Positions 1 through 9,522 of a DNA stretch of 64,000 nucleotides are shown piece after piece. The number at the start of each line of letters is the position of its first letter. The stretch's first letter is position 1. A program made the position numbers and the translations under genes. This DNA comes from Methylophilaceae bacterium (GTDB taxonomy: Bacteria > Pseudomonadota > Gammaproteobacteria > Burkholderiales > Methylophilaceae), in NCBI GenBank assembly GCA_028351715.1, contig JAOMKM010000002.1:42515-106514 (forward strand). Reading direction: 5' to 3'. The notes beneath the pieces were generated by a model. It was not told the origin of the DNA. It saw only the letters and a list, made by a program, of their open reading frames with translations, and made no database searches.

Positions 1-1503
1 TTAATTTTAATTTTAATACCTGTTTTCAATGCACAAGGTACTAATTTAGTTGAAATTATCTCTTTTTCTGTAATAAAAATTTTATTATTATTATTTATTG
101 TTTTTAAAGCAGGTCAGCCTGTAATGAATTTTTGGTTTGGGATTGTTGCAAAAAATAAATCTAGGGAGCTATTTGTTTTAAATGTGTTAATGATTACCCT
201 TATTTTTGCTTATGTAACTAAGCTAGCCGGACTTTCTTATGCATTAGGAGCTTTTTTAGCTGGGATGTTGATTTCCGAAACTCGATATAGGCACCAAGTT
301 GAATCAGATATAACTTCATTTAGAAATATTTTATTAGGACTATTCTTTATTAGTGTCGGGATGATGTTAAATCTTGATATTTTAAGTAATAATTTTTTAT
401 TAATAATAATCTTATTTTTATGCCTCACACTTTTTAAGGTAGCCCTAATAACTCTACTTACTACTTTGTTTAAATATGAATTGGGAGTTGGTATTAGAAC
501 AGGTGTCATTCTTTCTCAGGCCGGCGAGTTTAGCTTTGTGATATTGGCTCTTGGACAAGAGAGTGGAATTATTTCTGGAGATATTTTACAAATTACATTA
601 TCGGTATGCCTTTTATCTATGTTATTTGCTCCTATACTAATTCCATTTAATGGAAGAATAGCTAGATATATTGCTAAGGGGTATTCAAAGAAAACAGAAA
701 CTCTTATGAAGCAATTAGAAGGTTTAGGCCATGATTTTTCTAATCACGTAATTTTATGCGGATATGGAAGAAGTGGACAATACTTGGGGAGGTTCTTAAA
801 GGAAGAAAACATTAATTATATTGCAATAGATATAGATTTAAATCGTGTAAATGATGCTTCTAATGCTGGAGAGAAGGTAATGTATGGAGATGCAAGCAGA
901 AGAATTGTTTTGAAAGCTGCAGGCATTGAAAGGGCTAAAGCTGTTGTGATTGCATATGCAAATGATAGATCTACTGAAAAAGTATTGAATGTTATTAGAG
1001 AAGCATACCCAAAATTACCTGTTATCGTGAGAACAAAAGATGAATCCTCAGTTGAGGCGCTCCAAAAAGCTGGAGCAACAGATGTTGTTCCAGAAGTTCA
1101 AGAAGGGAGTTTAATGCTTGCATCTCATGCATTAGTAATATTAGGAATTCCATTGAGTAATGTTATAAAGAAAATAAGAGTATTTAGAAGTGAGAGATAT
1201 AAGATGTTTAGAGGTTTTTTTGCTGGTGAAACTGACCTTGATCAAGATAATAATTTACAAGAGCGATTTCAACTTCACTCAATTGAAATAGATAAATATT
1301 TCTTTGTGGTAAATAGGCCTATTAAAAGTATTCCATTAAAAGAATTTAATATTGAAATTCAACATTTAAGAAGACCTAATATGCTTGAGAATATTGAACC
1401 ACGTGAGGATATAGTATTATCATCAGGCGATATAATTGTTATTTTAGGCTTGCAGGCAGACTTAAATATTTTTGAAAAATATGTAATAAATGGAAATAAA
1501 TAG
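1..1503 (+). CDS. Kef-type monovalent cation:proton antiporter (CPA2), 5' end cut by window
   Basis: The frame is open from the first base, so the N-terminus lies upstream; 500 codons are visible. The first 230 or so residues are closely spaced hydrophobic helices of a CPA2 exchanger, with the motif SQAGEFSFV near base 515. From about base 740 a nucleotide-binding RCK_N (TrkA-N) domain begins with ILCGYGRSGQ, and a TrkA-C-like tail follows from about base 1250. Proteins of the KefB/KefC/YbaL group exchange K+ or Na+ for H+ across the inner membrane under ligand control through the RCK domain. The ion cannot be told from the sequence. Its stop shares one base with the GTG start of the next gene, so the two are probably co-translated. 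Confidence 0.92.
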   Translation, partial: LILILIPVFNAQGTNLVEIISFSVIKILLLLFIVFKAGQPVMNFWFGIVAKNKSRELFVLNVLMITLIFAYVTKLAGLSYALGAFLAGMLISETRYRHQVESDITSFRNILLGLFFISVGMMLNLDILSNNFLLIIILFLCLTLFKVALITLLTTLFKYELGVGIRTGVILSQAGEFSFVILALGQESGIISGDILQITLSVCLLSMLFAPILIPFNGRIARYIAKGYSKKTETLMKQLEGLGHDFSNHVILCGYGRSGQYLGRFLKEENINYIAIDIDLNRVNDASNAGEKVMYGDASRRIVLKAAGIERAKAVVIAYANDRSTEKVLNVIREAYPKLPVIVRTKDESSVEALQKAGATDVVPEVQEGSLMLASHALVILGIPLSNVIKKIRVFRSERYKMFRGFFAGETDLDQDNNLQERFQLHSIEIDKYFFVVNRPIKSIPLKEFNIEIQHLRRPNMLENIEPREDIVLSSGDIIVILGLQADLNIFEKYVINGNK

Positions 1504-2516
1504 TGTCTTTAAAAGTTGCAGTTATAGGCGCTGGTATCGTTGGATGCCTTACAGCAATTAAGCTTCAAGAGTCAGGTTATGATGTGACTATAATTGATAA
1601 AAATGAAATTGGAAAAGAATCAAGCTGGGCAGGGGCAGGTATTTTATTTCCTTTAATGCCTTGGGAGTATGAACCAAGAGTTTTTGAGCTATGTATCTCC
1701 GCTGCAAATTTCTATAAGAATTTTTCATCAAAATTATTTAAGATTACTGGTATTGATTCAGAATTTATTGAATCTGGTTTGTTATGTATTGATCCTCCAG
1801 ATAAAAAAACTATTTTAAATTGGGCAAAAAATAATAATTTAAATTTTAATGAGTGTTCATTTTTAAATTTACCTTCATATTTATTTCCAGGAGTGACTCA
1901 AATTCGCCCCCCAAGATTGATGGAAGCAATTAAATTATTTATGCAAGAAATTGGAATTAATATTAGAGAAAATACAAATTTAATAAAACTAAAAAAAGAA
2001 GGCTATAAAATTGAGAGTTGGCCTACAACAGAAAATGAACAAATTAAAGCTGATATATTTGTTATTACCTCTGGGGCATGGAGTTCAAATTTAGTTATTG
2101 ATCAAGAGGATATTATCTATCCTGTGAGAGGACAAATGATTCAGTATAAAAAAATAGAAGTTAATATGAAACACATTTTATATTCTGATGATTTTTATAT
2201 ATTACAAAGAAAAGACGGAGTAATATTAGCTGGAAGTACCGTGGAGCATGTAGGTTTTGATAAAAATACTGATGCAACTGCATTAAATGAGCTTATGAAA
2301 AAAACTTCAATATTGGTACCAGAACTGAAAGAGATAATGCCTGAAAATCATTGGGCTGGAATTAGGCCAGGTACCAAAGGAAATATTCCGATTATCAAAA
2401 AATCTGAAAATTACGAAAATATCTTCATTAATTCTGGGCATTACCGATATGGATTAACTATGGCTCCGATGTCTGCAGAAGAAATATATAAACTAATATC
2501 AGAATCAATCGAATGA
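1503..2516 (+). CDS. thiO: FAD-dependent glycine/D-amino-acid oxidase, ThiO-like
   Basis: A 337-residue DAO-fold flavoprotein. The N-terminus carries the FAD dinucleotide motif (VIGAGIVGCLTA), followed by KESSWAGAGIL, typical of ThiO-type oxidases, and the C-terminus has GHYRYGLTMAP, which lines the flavin in this family. ThiO oxidises glycine to iminoglycine for the thiazole ring of thiamine in the cytoplasm. The usual partners thiS and thiG are not adjacent, so the assignment rests on the protein alone; a D-amino-acid dehydrogenase is the alternative. It starts at GTG overlapping the antiporter stop by one base and ends in an ATGA overlap with the ELM1-family gene. Confidence 0.78.
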   Translation: MSLKVAVIGAGIVGCLTAIKLQESGYDVTIIDKNEIGKESSWAGAGILFPLMPWEYEPRVFELCISAANFYKNFSSKLFKITGIDSEFIESGLLCIDPPDKKTILNWAKNNNLNFNECSFLNLPSYLFPGVTQIRPPRLMEAIKLFMQEIGINIRENTNLIKLKKEGYKIESWPTTENEQIKADIFVITSGAWSSNLVIDQEDIIYPVRGQMIQYKKIEVNMKHILYSDDFYILQRKDGVILAGSTVEHVGFDKNTDATALNELMKKTSILVPELKEIMPENHWAGIRPGTKGNIPIIKKSENYENIFINSGHYRYGLTMAPMSAEEIYKLISESIE

Positions 2517-3415
2517 AGAAATCTATTACAATTTGGAGGGTTATAGATGGAATTTATGGGCATGAAAAACAAAGTAAGTCCCTTACATCATCACTATCAA
2601 AAATAATAAATACAAAAATAATTGATTTATCAGTAAAAAATTTATGGGTACTCATAGTTAAAAACTATTTTATTAAAAATAAAATAAATAAACCTAAATT
2701 TATAATAGGCGCAGGTCACAAAACCCATATGATAATATTTTTATGTAAGTTAGTATTTGGAGGAAAAACAATACTCATTATGAAACCATCACTACCAATT
2801 AATTGGTTTGATTTATGTTTTATTCCATATCATGACCATGTAAACAACATTGAGAAAAAAAATATAGTTAAAATTTACGGTGCACTAAATAGCCTTAGAA
2901 ATTTAGGAAAACATAACCCTAAAAGGGGCTTAATATTAATTGGAGGTAATTCAAAATACTTTAATTGGGATAATAATAATATTTCTCTGCAAATAAAAAG
3001 TATATGTAAAACATATCCAGATGTTCAATATTATTTAACGACATCAAGAAGGACACCATCGACATTTCTTAAAAGCCTAGTTTCGATGAATATAAAAAAT
3101 ATAGAAATAACTTCATGGTCCGAAGTAGATAATTTATGGATTGAAAAAAGATTGAATGAATGTAAAAAAGTATCGGTAACAATCGATTCAATTTCAATGA
3201 TTTATGAAGCGATATCAGCCGGTGGACAGGTCTCAATAATTGATCTTATTAAAAAGAAGGAAAATAAGATATCTAGAGAGGTAGAAAGATTAATTTCTAA
3301 GAAAATTCTACGGAAAATAGGAAATAATGAAATGAAAGAGCCTAAAATTATTATTAAGGAGTCTGATCGTTGTGCAGTAATTATAAAAAATAAATTCCTT
3401 AAACCTTCATCGTGA
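2513..3415 (+). CDS. ELM1/COG3660-family putative sugar-nucleotide-binding protein
   Basis: A 300-residue protein with hallmarks of the bacterial ELM1 (DUF1022) family: GIYGHEKQSKSL near the N-terminus, IGAGHKTH near residue 65, LILIGGNSKYF near residue 140, TTSRRTPSTF near residue 180 and a late SISMIYEAISAGG motif. The family has a GT-B-like architecture and is often placed in LPS gene neighbourhoods of Gram-negatives; the name comes from a plant mitochondrial fission protein. The biochemical activity of bacterial members is not settled. Linked by 4-base overlaps to thiO upstream and a GT4 gene downstream, which supports a role in surface glycan assembly. Very Asn/Lys/Ile-rich, as is this whole cluster. 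Confidence 0.8.
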   Translation: MKKSITIWRVIDGIYGHEKQSKSLTSSLSKIINTKIIDLSVKNLWVLIVKNYFIKNKINKPKFIIGAGHKTHMIIFLCKLVFGGKTILIMKPSLPINWFDLCFIPYHDHVNNIEKKNIVKIYGALNSLRNLGKHNPKRGLILIGGNSKYFNWDNNNISLQIKSICKTYPDVQYYLTTSRRTPSTFLKSLVSMNIKNIEITSWSEVDNLWIEKRLNECKKVSVTIDSISMIYEAISAGGQVSIIDLIKKKENKISREVERLISKKILRKIGNNEMKEPKIIIKESDRCAVIIKNKFLKPSS

Positions 3416-4539
3416 AAATAAAATCAAAAAAAATAATTGTAGCTCAAGTTCTACCTGAGATTAATTCTGGAGGTGTAGAAAGAGGCACATTAGAACTTGG
3501 AAAATATCTTGTTAAGCATGGTCATAAATCTATAGTTATTTCTGGCGGAGGCAGATTAAAAAACCAATTAAAAAGTGAGGGAAGCAGCCATATTGATTTA
3601 AATGTTGGAAATAAATCGATCCTAATATTTTTTTTGATACCAAAATTAATTTCTATTATAAAAAAAAATAAAATTAATATTATTCATGCTAGATCAAGGC
3701 TGCCGGCATGGATTTGTTATTTTGCAATAAATTTGATGGTAAAAAGTAAACGACCAATATTAATAACAACTATTCATGGGCCCTATTCAATTAACTTTTA
3801 TAGTTCAATTATGACCAAAGGAGACCGAGTTTTTGTAATTTCAAAAATGATCAAAGAATATGCAATCAAAAACTATAATATAAGTAGAGCTAAATTAGTC
3901 CTTAACTATAGGGGGGTTGATTCAAAGGAATTTGTTTTTGGCTATAAACCAAAATTACTATGGAAAAAAGAATGGTTTATGGACTACCCACAGACAAAAG
4001 ACAAAATTATTTTAACATTGCCTGCCAGAATAACTCGTTGGAAAGGCCAGGAAGATTTTATTAAAATGATTTCAAAACTTACTTCAAAAAATATCAATAT
4101 TCATGGGTTATTAGTTGGAGAAGCTAAGGGTAGAAAAGAGAAATATAAATCGCAATTATTAAAACAGATTAAAAAATTAGGAATTGATGAACATATAACA
4201 TTAACTGGCAATAGAACTGATGTGAAGGAAATTATGGCAATAAGTCATATTGTCTATTCCTTATCTAAAGAACCTGAAGCATTTGGAAGAGTTTCACTTG
4301 AGTCAATTAAATTAGGAGTCCCAATTATTGGTTATGATCATGGTGGAGTTGCTGAACAATTGAGGGAGATATTTCCTGAAGGATTAGTCCCTGTTAATGA
4401 CCACAGGAAATTAGCTGACCTATCAGAGAAATGGATTAAAAATCCTCCATTAGTAAAACCGACAAATAAATTTAGCTTAAAATCAATGCTAGATAAAACA
4501 TTAAAAACTTATTTAGACATATTATTAATAAAAAAATGA
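3412..4539 (+). CDS. GT4-family glycosyltransferase
   Basis: A 375-residue retaining GT-B glycosyltransferase. The N-terminal half has the acceptor-side signature PEINSGGVERGTLEL; the C-terminal half has LPARITRWKGQ around residue 200 and the donor-binding EX7E motif EAFGRVSLE near residue 285, followed by GVPIIGYDHGGVAE. Such enzymes move a sugar from a nucleotide donor onto a growing LPS core or capsule at the inner face of the cytoplasmic membrane. No signal peptide. Starts at GTG overlapping the previous stop (GTGA) and overlaps the next gene by 4 bases. Donor and acceptor cannot be deduced. Confidence 0.88.
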   Translation: MKIKSKKIIVAQVLPEINSGGVERGTLELGKYLVKHGHKSIVISGGGRLKNQLKSEGSSHIDLNVGNKSILIFFLIPKLISIIKKNKINIIHARSRLPAWICYFAINLMVKSKRPILITTIHGPYSINFYSSIMTKGDRVFVISKMIKEYAIKNYNISRAKLVLNYRGVDSKEFVFGYKPKLLWKKEWFMDYPQTKDKIILTLPARITRWKGQEDFIKMISKLTSKNINIHGLLVGEAKGRKEKYKSQLLKQIKKLGIDEHITLTGNRTDVKEIMAISHIVYSLSKEPEAFGRVSLESIKLGVPIIGYDHGGVAEQLREIFPEGLVPVNDHRKLADLSEKWIKNPPLVKPTNKFSLKSMLDKTLKTYLDILLIKK

Positions 4540-5438
4540 TATTCAATAATTATAAAACTGATATTTGGGCAATTGGAGTAGTTAAAATGCCTATTGATAA
4601 ATTTATAAAAACTACTGAAGCTCCAAAAATAAAATGGATTTTTCCTAAGAAAAATTTTACTTTTCTTGCTGACCCTTTTGGTATTTGGAAAGATAATAAG
4701 CTCTATATTTTTTATGAGGGATTTGATTATAGATTTAAAAAAGGAAGAATTGACTGTACAGTTTTAAATAAAAATTTTAAGGAAATTGAGAGTTTTATAG
4801 TTTTAGATGAAAGCTTTCATTTGTCATATCCTTTTATTGTTGAGGATAATAATAGTATTTATATAATTCCGGAATCAAGCAGAGCAGAAAAAACTCTAAT
4901 TTATAAGTTTAAAGAATTTCCTAGAAAGCTTGAGCCAGTAGGGGAGTTGATACCTAACCTTGGTATGGTTGATCCAAGCCTTATTAAATATCAAGGAAAG
5001 TGGTGGTGCTTTTATTCGTTATTTGACAAAAATGACACAGCTAATGGAGATTTACATATTGCATATTCTAAAAATTTACTAGGACCATGGAAAAAGCATC
5101 CTAAAAATCCAGTAATAGTTGACTATGGAAGCTCCAGAATGGGAGGCAAACCTTTTTTATTAAGAGGTGATCTTCATCTGCCAATTCAGGATAGTGAAAC
5201 TACTTATGGGGCAAAATTAAAAATTATAAAAGTTGATTTATTGAATGAGAATAATTTTAAAGGGTCGCTAATAAAAATAATAAATCCTTTTTTCCATAAA
5301 CGCTATAACCAAGGCATTCATACATTATCTGATACAGGATCAGCTACCCTAATCGATTCTAAAAGAATTGATACTTCACCAGTCCGATTTTGGATCAATA
5401 TGCAAAGAAGACTATATAGGGCATTAGGATTAACATGA
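4536..5438 (+). CDS. GINT1 N-domain-like five-bladed beta-propeller protein
   Basis: 300 residues without a signal peptide. Repeated blade-like motifs are visible: FLADPFGIWKDNKLYIFYEG (Asp46), then HLSYPFIVEDNNSIYIIPES, then VDPSLIKYQGKWWCFYS and a late MGGKPFLLRG stretch. This matches the propeller domain found N-terminally in plant glucosamine inositolphosphorylceramide transferase (GINT1) and as stand-alone or formyltransferase-fused proteins in bacterial glycan clusters; the fold resembles GH43-like hydrolases. No GT64-type catalytic domain is attached here. Embedded with 4-base overlaps between a GT4 gene and the GT4-GT9 fusion, so a role in making or trimming a surface glycan is inferred. 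The exact reaction is unknown. Confidence 0.62.
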   Translation: MIFNNYKTDIWAIGVVKMPIDKFIKTTEAPKIKWIFPKKNFTFLADPFGIWKDNKLYIFYEGFDYRFKKGRIDCTVLNKNFKEIESFIVLDESFHLSYPFIVEDNNSIYIIPESSRAEKTLIYKFKEFPRKLEPVGELIPNLGMVDPSLIKYQGKWWCFYSLFDKNDTANGDLHIAYSKNLLGPWKKHPKNPVIVDYGSSRMGGKPFLLRGDLHLPIQDSETTYGAKLKIIKVDLLNENNFKGSLIKIINPFFHKRYNQGIHTLSDTGSATLIDSKRIDTSPVRFWINMQRRLYRALGLT

Positions 5439-7354
5439 AGATTTTACATATTATGGGTGGAGCAAATGATGGGGGCGCTGAAATATTTTTTGCAGATGCA
5501 TTACTAGCATTAAATAATAAAAAAATTGACCAGCAAGCAATAGTTAATAAATGCTATAAAAAGATAAATCAATTAGATAATCTAAGCATTTCAATTCATC
5601 AGGCGTCGTTTAATAAAATATTTAAATGGGGCACAAAAAAAATAATTGAAAAAGTTGTAGCTGATTTTAAGCCTGATATTATTCATTACTGGATGGGGCG
5701 AGCATCTAGCTTTATGATCAAGGGGCCTCACGTTAATATTGGTTGGCATAGTGGTTATCGAGGAGTTGAGAGGTTTAGAGGATGCGACTTTCATCTAGCC
5801 TTAACTAAAGAATTAAAGGCACATTTAGTGAATCATAAGTTACCAGAAAAAAATATTTTCATATTGCCTATCTATGCCCCTTACCTAAAAGCAGAATCAA
5901 TAAAACGTGAAGTCTTTAATACTCCAATAAAAAGTCCATTATTGCTAACTATGGCAAGGCTCCATCCAGTGAAAGGACTAGATATATTATTAGATGCAAT
6001 GGTTGAAATACCCAAGGCTTATTTATGGATTGCAGGTTCGGGAGAGCTTGAATCTCAACTTAAACAACAAGCAAAGAAATTGGGAATAGAAAATAGAATA
6101 AAATTTTTAGGTTGGAGGGACGATAAGGAAGCACTAATGGCGGCAGCTGATCTTTTTGTCTTCCCCTCAAGAAATGATGCTTTTGGTGCAGTTATGCTTG
6201 AGGCATGGGCACACAAAATCCCATTTATAGCCACAAAAGCTCCTGGACCAAAGGCTTATATAAAGAATAAAATTGATGGGGTGTTAGTAGATATTGATAG
6301 TCCAAAAAAATTAAGCAAAGCAATTAAGATGACAATTAATAATATTCCTTTGCAAAAAAAGTTAATCAAAAACGGATATAAAAGATACCAAAAAGAGTTT
6401 ACTGAAAAAGCCTTTGTTTTGAATGTAACTAATATATATAAAGAAATACTAAATCTCCAGAAAATAATGATTAAAAAAATATTAATAATTAAGCATGGAG
6501 CATTAGGAGACATGATTCAGGCTGATGGGATGATGCAAGATATCCGGAGGACTTACCCTAAAGTAAGAATAATTCTCTTAACAACAAAGTCACACGCAGA
6601 ACTTTATAAACATGCACCTTTCATTGATGAAATTATCATTGATGAGAGAAAGCCATTTTGGAAAGTAAAATCGATTATTGATTTAGCTAGTAAGCTTCTA
6701 GATTTAAATATTGATAAGGTTATTGATCTACAGAACTCCAGAAGAACTAGATATTATAAAAAATTTATACTAAATAAAATTCAATGGAATGATACATCAA
6801 ACATAATTGATGAAGATTCTGGATTTGAGACTCAATTAACTCTATTAAGAAATATGGGAGTAAAGATTAAATTCTCGCAATCTCCAAATATACAATGGAC
6901 AACTAAGAATGTATCAAAGTTATTGGGGAATCAGAATATTAGAAGAAAATTTGTTGTTCTAATACCTGGATCGTCAAAAAAAAATCAAGAAAAAAGATGG
7001 CCTCATTTTCCTTTATTAGAAAAACTATTGATTAAAAATAAAATTTCAGTTCTAACTTTGCTTGGGGATGAAGAGAAAAATTTAGAGTCTAGTTTTCAAG
7101 GCCCTGTTTTAAAAAATTTAAGTTGGTTCGAGCTAGCTGGATGCCTTAATGAGTCATCATTTGTTATTGGAAATGATTCTGGACCAACATTTTTAGCTTC
7201 TTATTTAAACAAAAAAGGATTGGCACTTTTTGGTCCAACAACTTCAGCAAAAGCAACTAGCATATTTATAATTGGATCATTTAAAGCTATTGAGGCTGAT
7301 AATTTAGAAAAATTAAAACCTATTGATGTTTATAACAGCTTTAAGAATTTTTAA
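5435..7354 (+). CDS. Fused GT4 + GT9 glycosyltransferase (possible joined gene pair)
   Basis: A single 639-codon frame carrying two complete-looking transferases. Residues 1-344 are GT4: GGANDGGAEIFF at the start, RLHPVKGLDILL near residue 175 and DAFGAVMLE as a variant EX7E motif (Asp in place of the first Glu). Residues 345-639 begin with Met and IIKHGALGDMIQADG, the standard start of an ADP-heptose:LPS heptosyltransferase-like GT9, and end with GNDSGPTFLASYL and LFGPTTS. In most GT9 enzymes the segment after GNDSG contains a His that is Phe here. The junction lies in an A4 run where one base fewer gives two genes overlapping as TAATG. The 3' end overlaps the convergent ligase gene by 14 bases. 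Confidence 0.85.
   Translation: MKILHIMGGANDGGAEIFFADALLALNNKKIDQQAIVNKCYKKINQLDNLSISIHQASFNKIFKWGTKKIIEKVVADFKPDIIHYWMGRASSFMIKGPHVNIGWHSGYRGVERFRGCDFHLALTKELKAHLVNHKLPEKNIFILPIYAPYLKAESIKREVFNTPIKSPLLLTMARLHPVKGLDILLDAMVEIPKAYLWIAGSGELESQLKQQAKKLGIENRIKFLGWRDDKEALMAAADLFVFPSRNDAFGAVMLEAWAHKIPFIATKAPGPKAYIKNKIDGVLVDIDSPKKLSKAIKMTINNIPLQKKLIKNGYKRYQKEFTEKAFVLNVTNIYKEILNLQKIMIKKILIIKHGALGDMIQADGMMQDIRRTYPKVRIILLTTKSHAELYKHAPFIDEIIIDERKPFWKVKSIIDLASKLLDLNIDKVIDLQNSRRTRYYKKFILNKIQWNDTSNIIDEDSGFETQLTLLRNMGVKIKFSQSPNIQWTTKNVSKLLGNQNIRRKFVVLIPGSSKKNQEKRWPHFPLLEKLLIKNKISVLTLLGDEEKNLESSFQGPVLKNLSWFELAGCLNESSFVIGNDSGPTFLASYLNKKGLALFGPTTSAKATSIFIIGSFKAIEADNLEKLKPIDVYNSFKNF
6461..6469 (+). other. Fusion junction: A4 run at the GT4/GT9 boundary
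   Basis: The bases read cagAAAATAATG with the ATG of the GT9 half at 6467 in the same frame as the GT4 half. With three As instead of four the GT4 frame would end at TAA and the GT9 gene would start on the overlapping ATG, an arrangement like the other tight junctions of this operon. The site is therefore either a recent one-base fusion, a slippage site, or a sequence error. The ATG may still serve as an internal start, although no strong Shine-Dalgarno precedes it. Confidence 0.6.
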
Positions 7355-8555
7355 GAGCAAGTACCCAGCCAGAAAATAGCCAGATAGTTGCGGCTATCCA
7401 GTTATTGAAAAGGCTCATGCCACCAATTAATGGGAAAAATGAAATAAAGAGGAGAGTAAAACCAAAAAAGAAATAGAGCCACTTTTTTTGTGAAAGATGT
7501 TCTTTGAGGGCACTAATACCAATAGAAACAATCATTAAGTAGTATAAGAAAAATCCAACAATACCTGTTTCTGAAAGTAATTCAAATGAAATATTATGAG
7601 GGTGTGCACACACAGACACACCTGTATTTTTAAAATCTTGTGCTATACATTCCAATCTATATTGATGAATCCCAACGCCAAAAATGGGTGATTGCATCCA
7701 GACGTTATATGCACTTTGATAAACTATTCCATAGTCTGAGCTATAAAAGTTACTTAACTTATCTAGTATTCCAATTACCTGTCTTTCAAATATCATTGTA
7801 AAGTTAAATGCTAAAACGGCAACAAAACTAAGAAATACAAAGCAACCTAATGAAATAATTCTTCTATAGTTTGGATATTGAAAATATAGAGCCGCCAAAG
7901 AGAGCATTGAACCCGATAGTGCTAATATTAAAGCCATGCGCTCACCAGTAATGAATACTGTCAAAAGCATTGTTGTAGTAATAATAAGAATTAAAAAAAT
8001 TTTCTTTTTAGGATTATTAAATTGTGAAAAAAGAATTCCAATATAAAATAGAATAAAAGTAAGTCTTGCAAGAAAAATACCAGGAACACTATTGTTTTCT
8101 CTAAATGGCCCAGTTAATCTATCGCCTTGTAAAGGCAGATACCCAAAAATATCTACTCGAAAAAAGTACTGCCACCATGTATCAAACGCAATAAAAATTA
8201 AAGTAACTGCCATTACAGCTAATAGTTTTTTTTGATTAATTTGGGATTTCAAAAGCCAATATGAAAGAGCCATAGCAAATAGCGGCCAGCGAATAAAGGC
8301 TAATGAGTACAAGAGACTTCCTTTGGTATTAATGCTCATAGGGGTATTAATAAACAAAAGATAGCCAACAAAAATTAGTGAGCATAAAAACCATTTCTCA
8401 CCAAGCCATTCCCAATCCTGAAGTTTATAGGATCGGTATAAAAAAATAAGGCCAATACTTACTATCGTAATATCTGCAGCTGATCTTGAGAAGATCAATA
8501 GAATAGGCAGTAAAAAAACAATATTTTTTTCAAATAATTTTAAAAACGAAGACAT
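7341..8555 (-). CDS. O-antigen ligase / polymerase-like membrane protein (Wzy_C)
   Basis: A 404-residue polytopic membrane protein with about ten hydrophobic helices and one large loop near residues 270-325 containing FGVGIHQYRLEC and CAHPHNISFELLSETG. The HPHN sequence and the loop placement are typical of Wzy_C proteins (WaaL ligase, Wzy polymerase, PglL-type transferases), which handle undecaprenyl-linked glycans at the periplasmic face. Ligase versus polymerase cannot be separated by reading. It is the only minus-strand gene in the glycan cluster and overlaps the GT4-GT9 gene tail to tail by 14 bases. The 70-base gap upstream (8556-8625) must hold divergent promoters for it and the GT-A-like gene. 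Confidence 0.75.
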   Translation of the reverse strand: MSSFLKLFEKNIVFLLPILLIFSRSAADITIVSIGLIFLYRSYKLQDWEWLGEKWFLCSLIFVGYLLFINTPMSINTKGSLLYSLAFIRWPLFAMALSYWLLKSQINQKKLLAVMAVTLIFIAFDTWWQYFFRVDIFGYLPLQGDRLTGPFRENNSVPGIFLARLTFILFYIGILFSQFNNPKKKIFLILIITTTMLLTVFITGERMALILALSGSMLSLAALYFQYPNYRRIISLGCFVFLSFVAVLAFNFTMIFERQVIGILDKLSNFYSSDYGIVYQSAYNVWMQSPIFGVGIHQYRLECIAQDFKNTGVSVCAHPHNISFELLSETGIVGFFLYYLMIVSIGISALKEHLSQKKWLYFFFGFTLLFISFFPLIGGMSLFNNWIAATIWLFSGWVLALKNS

Positions 8556-8625
8556 GATTATTGGTAGTTTCTTTTAGATTTTGTTTACTATAGATTAATA
8601 TACTACTTTATCCAAAAAAATTATT

Positions 8626-9522
8626 ATGCCAAAAAATATACTACTAGTTTCAGGTGGCGACACAAAATACTTTAATCTTCTTTGCGAGCTATTAAATTCT
8701 ATTAGAAATTTACCTGATGGAGATAGGATAAATTTAGCTTTTCTAGATGGTGGATTAAAAGAAAAAGAAATCAATTTTTTTAAAAAGAATAATGTTAATG
8801 TTGTTGATCCAGGGTGGCGGCATCCAATTGCTGAGAAGAAATGCAAAGGGAGAGATTTTTTAAAAATTAATATTGCAAAATTACATCTAGATAAAATTTT
8901 CCCTGAATATAAAATTATTATTTGGATTGATGGCGATGCCTGGTTACAAAGTACATCTGTAATTAAATTATTTGAATTGGTGGCATTAAAAAAGAAATTG
9001 GCGATAGTTTCGCAAGCAACAAGACTACAAGAAAATCATATTTCTTTCAAAAATGCATTTTTTAATTTTGTAAAGCTAAAAAATATTTTATATAAAAATG
9101 CAGTGCGTTCGGGTCTAAGTAGAAGTATTTGTCTTAATCTCCAAGGTAGACCTACTTTAAATGCAGGTGCTTATGGACTTCATCAATCTTCTGGTCATTG
9201 GGAGAATTTTAGATATTGGCAAGATATCATCCTAAGAAAAGGAAGGCTATTCACCTCCGATCAGCTAGCAATGGGATTAGCTATTTGGCAAGATAATTTA
9301 TCTTATGAGGCATTACCTGATATTTGTAACTACATGGGTCCTTGGCGGTGGTGTAAAAAAAGAAAAATTTTTGTTGATTACTTTGCTCCTTATGATCCAA
9401 TTAGTGTAGTTCACTTGGCGGGCCAAGATAAGATGAGAGCTGACCCAAGTACTAAAATAACAATTATGGATATGAATGATGCCCCAATTCTAAAATCATT
9501 AAGATTTCAAGGGAAATCTTAA
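8626..9522 (+). CDS. GT-A-like putative glycosyltransferase
   Basis: A 298-residue soluble protein without a recognised family name. It contains a DxD-type motif in IIWIDGDAWLQ near residue 105, which in GT-A folds holds the metal and nucleotide sugar, and later LNAGAYGL and TSDQLAMGLAIW, which resemble acceptor and base-contact motifs of GT8-like enzymes. No signal peptide. ATG start at 8626 is the first in frame. It ends one base into the lipid A acyltransferase-like gene, so it heads a three-gene operon with that gene and a GT9. An LPS core sugar transferase is the best guess; donor and acceptor are unknown. Confidence 0.62.
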   Translation: MPKNILLVSGGDTKYFNLLCELLNSIRNLPDGDRINLAFLDGGLKEKEINFFKKNNVNVVDPGWRHPIAEKKCKGRDFLKINIAKLHLDKIFPEYKIIIWIDGDAWLQSTSVIKLFELVALKKKLAIVSQATRLQENHISFKNAFFNFVKLKNILYKNAVRSGLSRSICLNLQGRPTLNAGAYGLHQSSGHWENFRYWQDIILRKGRLFTSDQLAMGLAIWQDNLSYEALPDICNYMGPWRWCKKRKIFVDYFAPYDPISVVHLAGQDKMRADPSTKITIMDMNDAPILKSLRFQGKS

